Below are positions 52,312 through 59,683 of a DNA stretch of 64,000 nucleotides, piece by piece. The notes under the pieces are model-generated. The model searched no databases, was not told where the DNA came from, and was given only the letters and a program-made list of their open reading frames with translations. The stretch lies in the NCBI GenBank assembly GCA_947625555.1, contig CANQOT010000005.1, positions 34,511-98,510 of the forward strand. Direction: 5' to 3'. Position 1 is the first letter of the stretch, and every line of letters begins with the position of its first letter. The stretch comes from an uncultured Clostridia bacterium (GTDB taxonomy: Bacteria > Bacillota > Clostridia > Christensenellales > Borkfalkiaceae). The translations under genes and the position numbers were made by a program.

Positions 52312-53394
52312 TTATTCCCCCGTTTCGGGTCCGCCGAAGCCGAGGACCTCGCCGCTGTATGCGGTAAACGAGAGTCCGCCGCCCACCTTCACGGAACTTT
52401 CGCACAGGAACAGGTTGCGCACTTCCAGCGAGGCGGTCAGGGAGACGTCGCTATACATGGAATATTCCTTGAAGAGCCCGCTCTCGTCGAAGGCAAGTTC
52501 GATATCAAAGACGGTCTTTTCGTAACGGAGATCGACGCGCGGGAGATATTGGAGCCACTCGGAAGGGATAAAACTTTCGATCAAGTCGTTGATGAGGTCG
52601 GTATAGAACCCCGCGTCCGCGACGATCGAAACCGCGATGCCGTTTGTATCGTCGATGCTCACCGTAAAGCCGAGGCCGATGAGCTTTTCCACGGCCAAAC
52701 GGAGCGTGAGGCCCTTGCTTATCTCTTCGGGAATGGTGGAAAAGGCGTCCTCCATCCGCTTGAAGGTCTCCGTCATCGCCGCATTTTCGATCTTATCTTT
52801 GAGTTCGGAAAGGGAAGTCTTTGCCTCCTCTTCCCCCTCCCCCGCGTACCAGATGAGGTCGCCGTCGTGACGGAAGCCCACGTCGAAGCTCTTGGAGAGG
52901 GGCTCGGAATCTGCCTTCGGGCCCTGCGCCTTTAACGTGAGGCTCGCCTTCCCGCCGCCGAACAGGTCGATGCCGAGCGCATTCTGTTCGCTCGAACGGA
53001 TCCCGATAATATCTTCCAGCCCGATGCCCGCGGTCAGTTCCGCATTCAGTTTTTCGTTGCCGCTCACTTCCGAGGTCAGGTGGAAGCCGTAGGACGCCGC
53101 CAAATCGCCCGCCGCGCAGAGCGCAAAGGACCAACCCTCCGCCTCGCTGTCGCCAAAGGCGGTCGAGACGTCGAAGTTATCGAGAAGGGCAAGGGGCGAA
53201 ACGACGGGGCCCGTCTCTTCGGGATCGCCCGGACGGACGTCCTCTCCGGGACCCTCCTGTTGGGGGCCGCCCTGCACATTCCCCTCATCGACGGAAGGAT
53301 CCCCCGACTTCGAAGGTGCGAAGGGGCCGCAGCCTGCAAACGCAAAGAGACCGAATGTAAGCGCAAGTCCGATGGAAATGCCTAACTTTTTCAT
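52312..53394 (-). CDS. Putative lipoprotein of unknown function
   Basis: Predicted 360 residues. Lipobox FAFAGC gives Cys22. A Gly/Pro/Glu-rich spacer (GGPQQEGPGEDVRPGDPEE) extends to about residue 62. The remainder is amphipathic with alternating beta strands and helices (SLSELKDKIENAAMTETFKRME), which may form a LolA/LppX-like barrel; that is a guess. No catalytic motif is visible. It is transcribed away from the TIR-methyltransferase gene, and the space between holds that gene's promoter. Confidence 0.7.
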   Translation of the reverse strand: MKKLGISIGLALTFGLFAFAGCGPFAPSKSGDPSVDEGNVQGGPQQEGPGEDVRPGDPEETGPVVSPLALLDNFDVSTAFGDSEAEGWSFALCAAGDLAASYGFHLTSEVSGNEKLNAELTAGIGLEDIIGIRSSEQNALGIDLFGGGKASLTLKAQGPKADSEPLSKSFDVGFRHDGDLIWYAGEGEEEAKTSLSELKDKIENAAMTETFKRMEDAFSTIPEEISKGLTLRLAVEKLIGLGFTVSIDDTNGIAVSIVADAGFYTDLINDLIESFIPSEWLQYLPRVDLRYEKTVFDIELAFDESGLFKEYSMYSDVSLTASLEVRNLFLCESSVKVGGGLSFTAYSGEVLGFGGPETGE

Positions 53395-53543
53395 ATTTCT
53401 CTCCTGTTGGAATTGGGATCGTGTTTATTATATCACTTTCCCCACTTTATTTGTCAACACTTTTTTCCGATTTCAAACAATTTCCGCCCCCGCGGAGAAA
53501 AGCCGACACTTACAGATCGGATTCGCCAACTTTCAAATTCCCA

Positions 53544-53572
53544 TTGATTTATGCGTGCAGGCGTGGTATAAT
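53544..53572 (+). promoter_or_regulatory. Promoter of the first TIR-methyltransferase gene
   Basis: -35 TTGATT (53544-53549), 17-base spacer, -10 TATAAT (53567-53572). Confidence 0.75.
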
Positions 53573-53622
53573 GACGTCAAGTATGCCGCCCTATGCACGC
53601 GGCATGACCAAGGAGCCCACTT

Positions 53623-54930
53623 ATGAAGATCGACGTGTTTATCAGCTATGAACACAAATCAAAATCCATTGCCGACTCCATCGTCTCCTCTTTCGAACAG
53701 GATAAGATCAGATGCTGGTATGCCCCGCGGGACGTGATCGGGGACTATGCCACGAGCATCGTGGAGGCGATTGAAAATGCTTCCGTCTTTATCCTCATTT
53801 TGAGCGGCGAATCCTCCAACTCCCCGCATGTGCTCAACGAAGTCGAGATGGCTTACAAGAAGAATATCGAACAATCCCAGACGATCACCATCGTTCCCTT
53901 CAAGGTGTCCAACGATGAACTTTCGCGCGCGATGGAGTACTACATCAAGCGTATCCATTGGATCGACGCAACGACCAGCGGCATGGAGGCGGCGATCACC
54001 GACTTGAAGAAAAAAGTTAAGCGTCTGCTCGGGATCCGCGAAGAGCCCGATGGGAGCGACGGACACGAGAGAACGCGGAATACTTACTTTACTTCCGAAG
54101 ATTCCAAAGAGATCCGCAGGCTGCGTATCCAGGATCGGACCGTGCTCTCGTTCGACGGAACGATCTATTCGGACGGCGCGAAGAATTTCTCCAAGGTGAC
54201 CGCCCTCGACCTCGGAAGCAACCGCGGGGATAATTTCTTCAACCGCTTTTCTCCCCTGCCGAATCTGGAAAAGGCGATCGGGATCGAATATGACAAGGGC
54301 GCCGTGGAATACGCCAATAAAAAATTCGGGGCGGATAAATTCTGTTTTTATTGCTACGACGTGGAAGCGGACGATCTCGCGGAGCGTTTGGAACAGATCT
54401 GCGATGAACAGGGCATCGAGAAATTTAATATGGTGAATATTTCCATGCTCCTGCTCCACCTCAAAAAGCCCTTCGCCCTGTTGAAAACCATACGGCGTTT
54501 CATGGAGCCCGACGGTCTCCTCATCATTCGAGATATCGACGACGGCTTCAATGTGGCCTTCCCCGATAAGGAAAAGCTCTTCGAACAGACCATCCGTTAC
54601 TGCGCGGAGAGCGAATTTTCGGGTTATCGCACCAGCGGGCGAGAGATCTATACGATGCTCAAAGATACGGGCTTTAAGGATATCAAGCTCGAAAACCTCG
54701 GGCTTTCCACCGTGGGCATGGACTACGACGAGCGGGAGGCGCTCTTCGATACCTATTTCAGTTTTATTGCGGGCGACCTGCAATCGATGGCGCAAAAGTA
54801 TCCCGATTCGGAACACTACAAGACCGCCCATAAATGGATACAGGACCACTACGACCGTCTGGAAAGCGAATTTATGCGCGACGACTTCTTCTTTGTGCTC
54901 GGCTTCATGCTGTTCAGCGCGAGAAAATAA
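53623..54930 (+). CDS. TIR domain-SAM methyltransferase fusion protein 1
   Basis: Predicted 435 residues, soluble. The TIR domain (1-135) starts IDVFISYEHKSKSIADSIV, with IRCWYAPRDVIG (box 2-like loop) and VFILILSGESSNSPHVLNEV. Glu73 in NEV is the position of the NADase Glu in bacterial TIR domains. A linker with KEIRRLRIQDRTVLSFDG follows. The class I methyltransferase (185-435) has motif I VTALDLGSNRGDNF, an acidic IGIEYDKGA and IIRDIDDGFNVAFPD. No DPPY/NPPY motif is present, so a base-modifying DNA methylase is unlikely. It resembles Methyltransf_11/25-type small-molecule enzymes. The C-terminus DDFFFVLGFMLFSARK matches the paralogue at 56970. It has its own promoter, an AAGGAG site and a terminator. 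The function is not established; a defence role is inferred. Confidence 0.88.
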   Translation: MKIDVFISYEHKSKSIADSIVSSFEQDKIRCWYAPRDVIGDYATSIVEAIENASVFILILSGESSNSPHVLNEVEMAYKKNIEQSQTITIVPFKVSNDELSRAMEYYIKRIHWIDATTSGMEAAITDLKKKVKRLLGIREEPDGSDGHERTRNTYFTSEDSKEIRRLRIQDRTVLSFDGTIYSDGAKNFSKVTALDLGSNRGDNFFNRFSPLPNLEKAIGIEYDKGAVEYANKKFGADKFCFYCYDVEADDLAERLEQICDEQGIEKFNMVNISMLLLHLKKPFALLKTIRRFMEPDGLLIIRDIDDGFNVAFPDKEKLFEQTIRYCAESEFSGYRTSGREIYTMLKDTGFKDIKLENLGLSTVGMDYDEREALFDTYFSFIAGDLQSMAQKYPDSEHYKTAHKWIQDHYDRLESEFMRDDFFFVLGFMLFSARK

Positions 54931-54963
54931 CGGCTTTCGGGCCATGCACGATCGCTCCCAAAA

Positions 54964-54990
54964 GATCCGACGCTTCGTCGGGTCTTTTTT
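54964..54990 (+). terminator. Terminator of TIR-methyltransferase gene 1
   Basis: Stem GATCCGAC / GTCGGGTC (one G-U pair) with a GCTTC loop, followed by T6. Confidence 0.8.
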
Positions 54991-54996
54991 CTTTCC

Positions 54997-55380
54997 ACCG
55001 CACAGACGGAAGTCGGCCTCCGCGACGCACGGCTCGAAGGCAATATGCTCGTGTTCTGAACTTACGGGGATACCGACTTCATCATCTTCGCCCAGAAGAA
55101 GATCGAACTTTCGTGGCTCATCGTGCTCCTCGGCTGTTTGTGCGGGCTCGAAACGGCGGCCCTGCTCTATGTGGCGGGATACCTCATGAAGAACCGCACG
55201 GCGGCATTTGCGCCCTTCCTGCTCGGGGCCGTCATCGTTCCCGCTTCGGCCGGTCATGTGTGCATCGCACCGGGCGCGATCTGTCTCGTAGAAGCGGTCG
55301 CCCTCGTCCTGCTCGTCCTGCTGATACGGCGGCGCGAAAAAAACCGCGAAGCAGCCCTCCGCGGCAAAAAAACTTTATAA
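54997..55380 (+). pseudogene. Relic of a membrane-anchored protein gene, interrupted by TGA
   Basis: One frame reads STAQTEVGLRDARLEGNMLV, Phe, stop (TGA at 55057-55059), and then continues TYGDTDFIIFAQKKIELSWL into two or three hydrophobic segments (LIVLLGCLCGLETAALLYVAGYL, LLGAVIVPASAG, AVALVLLVLLIRRREKN) and a basic tail. The protein-like character persists on both sides of the stop, and an intact terminator follows (55395-55427). The N-terminal part is missing; the terminator of the TIR gene sits just before it. Most likely this is the 3' remnant of a gene truncated when the TIR gene arrived. The track ORF 55123-55380 is only its open end. Confidence 0.6.
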
Positions 55381-55394
55381 GACCGGAAGATCAT

Positions 55395-55427
55395 GATCCC
55401 CGCCGAACATAGGCGGGGATCTTTTTT
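55395..55427 (+). terminator. Terminator after the gene relic
   Basis: Perfect ten-base stem GATCCCCGCC / GGCGGGGATC with a seven-base loop and T6. It may also end the converging DUF2779 gene. Confidence 0.85.
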
Positions 55428-55442
55428 GCGGTCTCTCTGCGT

Positions 55443-56939
55443 TTACGAGACCCTCTTTAATTCCTCGTACACCTTCACCATAGCATAGGTATCGAGTTCG
55501 CAGTATTTGAGCAAATTCCGCTCCGCCTCGGCGCGCTCGCCTTCGGGCATCTCTTTGAGGCGCGGGAAGAGCTCCATCGCCTCGCTCCCGTTGTGCACCC
55601 CTTCCAGGTTGTGATAGTTGAGGGCGGGGTCGTCGGGATAGATCGCGGGGAGGACGCTCTTGATGGAAAACGAGCCACCCATGTCGCGATTGTAGTAGTA
55701 TCCGCGCTGGAACGGATCGAGGAGATCCTTGATGTTTTCCTTGATTTTGAGGAGGTGCGCTTGAAGGTCGGGGAAGGCCGCGGCAAGTTCCTTGATGCGC
55801 GTGCATTCGAACGTCTTATTGTAGGCGAGCACGCAGACGTCTTGGGGGATATCCGCGACGAGCCTTTCGGCAAGCGCCCTTCTCGGGTCCTCTTCCGGCC
55901 GCCCCAAAAACTCGCGGTGTTCGAGCTCACCGCCCGGTTCCTTCAAGATATGCAAAGAATACTGCACGGGGATCTGCTGATAGGGCCGCGTGCTGATGTA
56001 GCGCGGAATGGCGGGCTGGACCGTCTCGAAATCCAAAAAGTAGAGCGGGAAGGTGAGCGTCTGCAAAAAGCCGTCGATCCCCTCTCTGTCGATGTGCGTC
56101 CCCCTGTCCTCGAGGGCAAACTCCACCTGCCGGCGGCGCATCTCGTTGAGGGGGCCGCCGCTCTCTAATACATCCTTATAGCTGCGGATCCCCTCGCGGT
56201 AGAGCGCGAGCTTCTTCTCGTAGGCGAGACGGTACAGGCAGAACACGGAGGGCGAGGGCAAATTCCGCGTGCAATAGCCGAAGAAGGCACAGGGATAGGG
56301 ATCGTTGCACGATGCCGAAAGATCGATGGCAGGCTCTTCCTTGGAGGACATGACCTTTTCGGCCTCTTGCAGGCTCTCCTCCACCGTGCCGAGCTCCTCG
56401 TCCACGAGGGCGGTGATCTCCGTGATCTTGAAGAGCCTATGAAGGTCGAGAACGCCGTTAAAGACGTAGAGTGGGTCGAGTGTGACGACAAACACGCGGT
56501 TCACCTTCACCCCGCACTTTTGAAGGACGTATTTTTGATAGGACGTATCCACGATATAGACGTGGTGTTCGGGCGAAGTGCTGCTCTTGACTTCATAAAT
56601 ATCGTACCCCTGTTGCGTTTTTCGCAAGATATCCACGGCGCAATAGAGCCCCTGATAGTCGAAGGCGGCCTCGCAGATATTCTCCCTTCCCTCGGCGAGA
56701 TACATGCGCGTGAGCGCCTTCATCTTTTTGAGATCGAGAGTGCCGTCCGCCCGATACGAGGTGACCTCGACGAAGTCGCCGAAGAGCCCCATCGCAAGGT
56801 CGCCCACCTCGTTGCCCGCCGTATAGCGCGCCTGCGTCTCGGCATCGACGAGATATTCCTCGGGCTTGTATTTTTTGAGCCACGCGATCTTGGGACATTG
56901 CTTGAAATCACAGTACTTCGACTTGCTGAAATAAAACAT
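55443..56939 (-). CDS. DUF2779-type protein: Fe-S PD-(D/E)XK nuclease fused to DEDD exonuclease
   Basis: Predicted 498 residues. The N-terminal half looks like a Cas4/RecB-type nuclease: Asp103 in YCAVDILRK and the ExK of YDIYEVKSSTS (Glu116, Lys118). Cys10 (SKYCDFKQCPK) together with Cys211, Cys217 and Cys223 (CNDPYPCAFFGYC) has the spacing of the Cas4/AddB Fe-S clamp. The C-terminal half is an RNase H-like exonuclease: PLYFLDFETVQPAIPRY (Asp303, Glu305), VLAYNKTFECTRI and LLKYCELDTYAMVKVYEEL (Asp483). These are the marks of DUF2779. AAAGGAG lies before the ATG. It starts 30 bases after the TIR-methyltransferase 2 stop, so the pair is a bicistron. Activity is inferred. Confidence 0.87.
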   Translation of the reverse strand: MFYFSKSKYCDFKQCPKIAWLKKYKPEEYLVDAETQARYTAGNEVGDLAMGLFGDFVEVTSYRADGTLDLKKMKALTRMYLAEGRENICEAAFDYQGLYCAVDILRKTQQGYDIYEVKSSTSPEHHVYIVDTSYQKYVLQKCGVKVNRVFVVTLDPLYVFNGVLDLHRLFKITEITALVDEELGTVEESLQEAEKVMSSKEEPAIDLSASCNDPYPCAFFGYCTRNLPSPSVFCLYRLAYEKKLALYREGIRSYKDVLESGGPLNEMRRRQVEFALEDRGTHIDREGIDGFLQTLTFPLYFLDFETVQPAIPRYISTRPYQQIPVQYSLHILKEPGGELEHREFLGRPEEDPRRALAERLVADIPQDVCVLAYNKTFECTRIKELAAAFPDLQAHLLKIKENIKDLLDPFQRGYYYNRDMGGSFSIKSVLPAIYPDDPALNYHNLEGVHNGSEAMELFPRLKEMPEGERAEAERNLLKYCELDTYAMVKVYEELKRVS

Positions 56940-56969
56940 CGCCTTCTCCTTTTGCCCCCGCGCACGCCG

Positions 56970-58247
56970 TCAGTTCTTTGTGGCGGTGAGGAAAAACATA
57001 CCCAACATGATGAAATATTTGCCTTCCATATAGTCGGCTTTCATCTGTTCGTGCCGTTCTTTCACTTTGGGAAGAAGATTGAACGCCTCGAAGTTATCAA
57101 AGTAGGAGGCGCTGTCTGCAGACCAAAGATCGGGATTAAAGTAGAGGTCCCAGAGCTCTTCGCGGTATTTCCCCCCAAAGTCCACGGAGGTGATCGCCGA
57201 GGAAAGCACGTCGATCTTACTAAATCCCGCATCCCGCAGCATCGCAGGAAGTTTGCGTGCCGTGCTTCTGTCTCCCGATTCCTTAGAATGCTCCCAGATG
57301 TAGAAACAGTCTTCAAAGAACTGCGAATGCGGATAGACAATGTTTGCGCCGTCGTCCTCATCCTGAATAAAGAGAGTGCCGTCGGGACTGAGCAACATAT
57401 AGAGATTTTTAAGAAGTCCTTCTGCATTACCAAGGTGTAACAGCACGGCAGAGATATGGATGATGTCGAATCCGAGAATGTTGTGCCGCTGCATACGCGA
57501 AAAGATCTGGCGGAAAAAGCCATCGGAAGTGACGTCGCAGCAGAAAAATTCGGTGTTCTCCGCAGCATTAGCTTTGGCGATTTCGATGGCTTCCGCATTG
57601 CTGTCCACGCCGATGAGAAAGCGGAAGTTGCTCTTTTCAAAGCGCACGAGAATGTTCTCCCCCGTATCGCAACCGATATCGAGGACTGCGGGAGAAGAAT
57701 ACTTCGGGAAGATATGCTCAAGATGCCGGATGGCATACTCGTTGAGATACCTGTTCTGCTCTTTGAGACGGATCTTCTCGACTTCTTTTTCAGTCGAATA
57801 AGTGCTTTGCAGATGTTCATCCGTCTTGAACGTGATGCCCGCCTGTTCGAAAATGGCAAGCACGAGGCTTTCGGTATCCTGATATTTTTCGGCGTAAAGC
57901 CAATTCAAACTACCCAAAAAGAGATTGATGATTTCTTGGTTTTCCTCTGTCAACGGTTCGAGTACGACGGGGACAATGTCGTAGGAAGGATTCTTCTTCT
58001 GCTGAAAGATCGCGCGGGCGATTTCGTTGCGCACCATGAGAGAAGAGACGCTCTCATTGGATAAAAAGACCACGAAATCGTTGGAATTATTGATAGCCTG
58101 GTTGATCTCTTCGATAAAATGCTGCTTACTGTCACGGAGCTGAAACCAACAGGATATACCGTAAAACTTGATCGTGTTGACGATCTTCTCCATTTTATCC
58201 CTGTTGGCATTGGAATAGGAAATAAAGATATCGAACTTTTCCGCCAT
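56970..58247 (-). CDS. TIR domain-SAM methyltransferase fusion protein 2
   Basis: Predicted 425 residues, a full-length paralogue of the protein at 53623. The TIR domain (1-140) reads KFDIFISYSNANRDKMEKIV, with ISCWFQLRDS and DFVVFLSNESVSSLMVRNEI; Glu75 is the NADase-type Glu. The linker EVEKIRLKEQNRYLNEYA matches the linker of paralogue 1. The methyltransferase has motif I AVLDIGCDTGENI (187-200), LIGVDSNAEAIEIAKANA and FIQDEDDGANIVYPH; the DDG-N-P signature is shared. It ends KYFIMLGMFFLTATKN. It has its own promoter and is followed by the DUF2779 nuclease. Its codons appear more AT-rich than those of the core genes, suggesting transfer. The function is not established. Confidence 0.88.
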   Translation of the reverse strand: MAEKFDIFISYSNANRDKMEKIVNTIKFYGISCWFQLRDSKQHFIEEINQAINNSNDFVVFLSNESVSSLMVRNEIARAIFQQKKNPSYDIVPVVLEPLTEENQEIINLFLGSLNWLYAEKYQDTESLVLAIFEQAGITFKTDEHLQSTYSTEKEVEKIRLKEQNRYLNEYAIRHLEHIFPKYSSPAVLDIGCDTGENILVRFEKSNFRFLIGVDSNAEAIEIAKANAAENTEFFCCDVTSDGFFRQIFSRMQRHNILGFDIIHISAVLLHLGNAEGLLKNLYMLLSPDGTLFIQDEDDGANIVYPHSQFFEDCFYIWEHSKESGDRSTARKLPAMLRDAGFSKIDVLSSAITSVDFGGKYREELWDLYFNPDLWSADSASYFDNFEAFNLLPKVKERHEQMKADYMEGKYFIMLGMFFLTATKN

Positions 58248-58284
58248 GATGGTTATACCTCGAAAGCATCATATTCCGTTTCGT

Positions 58285-58313
58285 ATTATATCACGCCCCG
58301 CCCCTCAATTCAA
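58285..58313 (-). promoter_or_regulatory. Promoter of the TIR-methyltransferase 2/DUF2779 bicistron
   Basis: -35 TTGAAT (58308-58313), 17-base spacer, -10 TATAAT (58285-58290). It lies in the gap after the UDG-like gene, so the bicistron can be expressed alone. Confidence 0.78.
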
Positions 58314-58349
58314 GCCTTTTTTGATCTTATCAATTTTGATTTGTTCCTC

Positions 58350-59615
58350 TTATTCTTGATCGGAGGCATTTGCATTGCCATACTTTTCTTGATATTTTTC
58401 CGCAAATTTCTCCATGAGCCGATAAGCGGGGAAATTTTTGTCTTCGGGGCGGCTCCATCTCCCCGTCGTGCGGCAGGCAATCTCGATTTGATCAGTGGTT
58501 GTAAGAAACCAATATCGCACCCAGACTTTTTTTCCGTTTACCATTTGGCGAAGTACGAGAGTTTCGAGTTCATCCGAGGCAACGCCGTTCACGCTCTTCA
58601 CATGGGTAATTTCGTAACCTATAGCCTCGTTATACTCCTTGCTCTTAACGATGTTGCGCTCTATCCCTTTCAATAATGCTATGCAGGCCTCCTCGCGGCT
58701 CTCTTTCGGTTCCTCGTAAGTATCGGCGGCTAAAATTGCCTCGAAGTCGGGTTTTTCGATGCCTTCATAGAAATAATTCTGAAGCAGGGCGCGCAAGATC
58801 TTGCCGAAGAGAACATACTTCCGATAGTCGTTGGCAAGACGGTTTGCGGGGTGGGGCAAAAGATACAGCGATATATTTTCACCGTCTAATTCCTTTGCCA
58901 ACCGATAATATGTCCGCTCGCCGAAGGCAAAGACGATGACCTTTTCGTCTCTCTTCCCTTCGCGCAGAAGGTTGAGTTCTCTCTTCAAGAAGTTTTCTAT
59001 ACAATCCTTTGCAATGTAATCATTTCCGTTGCCATCGTTGGGATATTCGTCCGTTGTCAGATAATTTTTCTGATCGTTCTTCATGCCGCATTTGACCATG
59101 TTCGTCACATAGGCGTTCGCCATATGGAAGGTGCGGATAGCGGAATAAATCATCCAGCCGTATTCCTTTTGGACGAAATATTGCGGATAGAAAAATTTCT
59201 CGTTCGGCTCTCCGCACTGCCCCATGACCCAATACCAACTCTTGCTGATGTATTTTCCCTTATAAAGCGGTAAATCACCGCCGTCGACCGCGCCCGGGTT
59301 TTCCATGACGAAGAGGACTGGCTTTTGCGACCAAGCCGCAACCGTATCATGATCGACCCCGTGTGCATCCAAAAAGTCGAGGGTATGTGTGCCGTGCGTA
59401 ATGCGCGTGAATACGCATTTGGTGCCATCCTCTTGAACGAGTTCGCAGCCGTCGCATTTCCGGCAGACAGTGATTTTCTTATTGTCGTGTGTTCCCTTTT
59501 CCTCTTCGATGAAATGCTTGAAATTATAATCCTTTTCATCGGGTGCAAATTCAATCAGTCCGTCTTTCCCGAAATTCAGACTATGAAGGTTTTTGACGAT
59601 GGCTTCCAAATCCAT
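58350..59615 (-). CDS. Uracil-DNA-glycosylase-fold protein with Cys cluster and extra C-terminal domain
   Basis: Predicted 421 residues. A Cys cluster lies at 51-67 (CRKCDGCELVQEDGTKC), like the iron-sulfur or zinc region at the start of family 4 UDGs. The UDG-like core (98-285) has KPVLFVMENPGAVDGG (motif A position), NAYVTNMVKCGMKND, VIVFAFGERTYYRLA and YLLPHPANRLAND (motif B position, HPxxR). The C-terminal 130 residues are not recognised. It may act on modified or uracil DNA, or merely bind nucleotides; catalysis is not certain since motif A lacks the usual GEAPG. It has its own promoter and AAAGGAG site. Confidence 0.7.
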   Translation of the reverse strand: MDLEAIVKNLHSLNFGKDGLIEFAPDEKDYNFKHFIEEEKGTHDNKKITVCRKCDGCELVQEDGTKCVFTRITHGTHTLDFLDAHGVDHDTVAAWSQKPVLFVMENPGAVDGGDLPLYKGKYISKSWYWVMGQCGEPNEKFFYPQYFVQKEYGWMIYSAIRTFHMANAYVTNMVKCGMKNDQKNYLTTDEYPNDGNGNDYIAKDCIENFLKRELNLLREGKRDEKVIVFAFGERTYYRLAKELDGENISLYLLPHPANRLANDYRKYVLFGKILRALLQNYFYEGIEKPDFEAILAADTYEEPKESREEACIALLKGIERNIVKSKEYNEAIGYEITHVKSVNGVASDELETLVLRQMVNGKKVWVRYWFLTTTDQIEIACRTTGRWSRPEDKNFPAYRLMEKFAEKYQEKYGNANASDQE

Positions 59616-59649
59616 AAATTTTCTCCTTTTGTTGATAATATTTTACCGT

Positions 59650-59678
59650 AGTATAGAACAAAGATTTTGCAGGTGCAA
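59650..59678 (-). promoter_or_regulatory. Promoter of the UDG-like gene
   Basis: -35 TTGCAC (59673-59678), 17-base spacer, -10 TATACT (59650-59655). It lies just upstream of the gene and slightly within the gap after the exonuclease-like gene. Confidence 0.68.
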
Positions 59679-59683
59679 TGGGT

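Noticed and set aside
55057-55059. In-frame TGA as a possible selenocysteine codon
   Set aside because: No Sec-type family or SECIS hairpin is recognised, and the 5' part of the gene is missing. A pseudogene is simpler.
53659-55257. 532-residue minus-strand ORF opposite TIR-methyltransferase 1
   Set aside because: Low-complexity mirror frame; the plus strand has TIR and methyltransferase motifs, a promoter and a terminator.
53623-58247. TIR-methyltransferases as a restriction-modification system
   Set aside because: No DPPY/NPPY or C5-methylase motif and no target-recognition region are seen, so DNA base methylation is unlikely.
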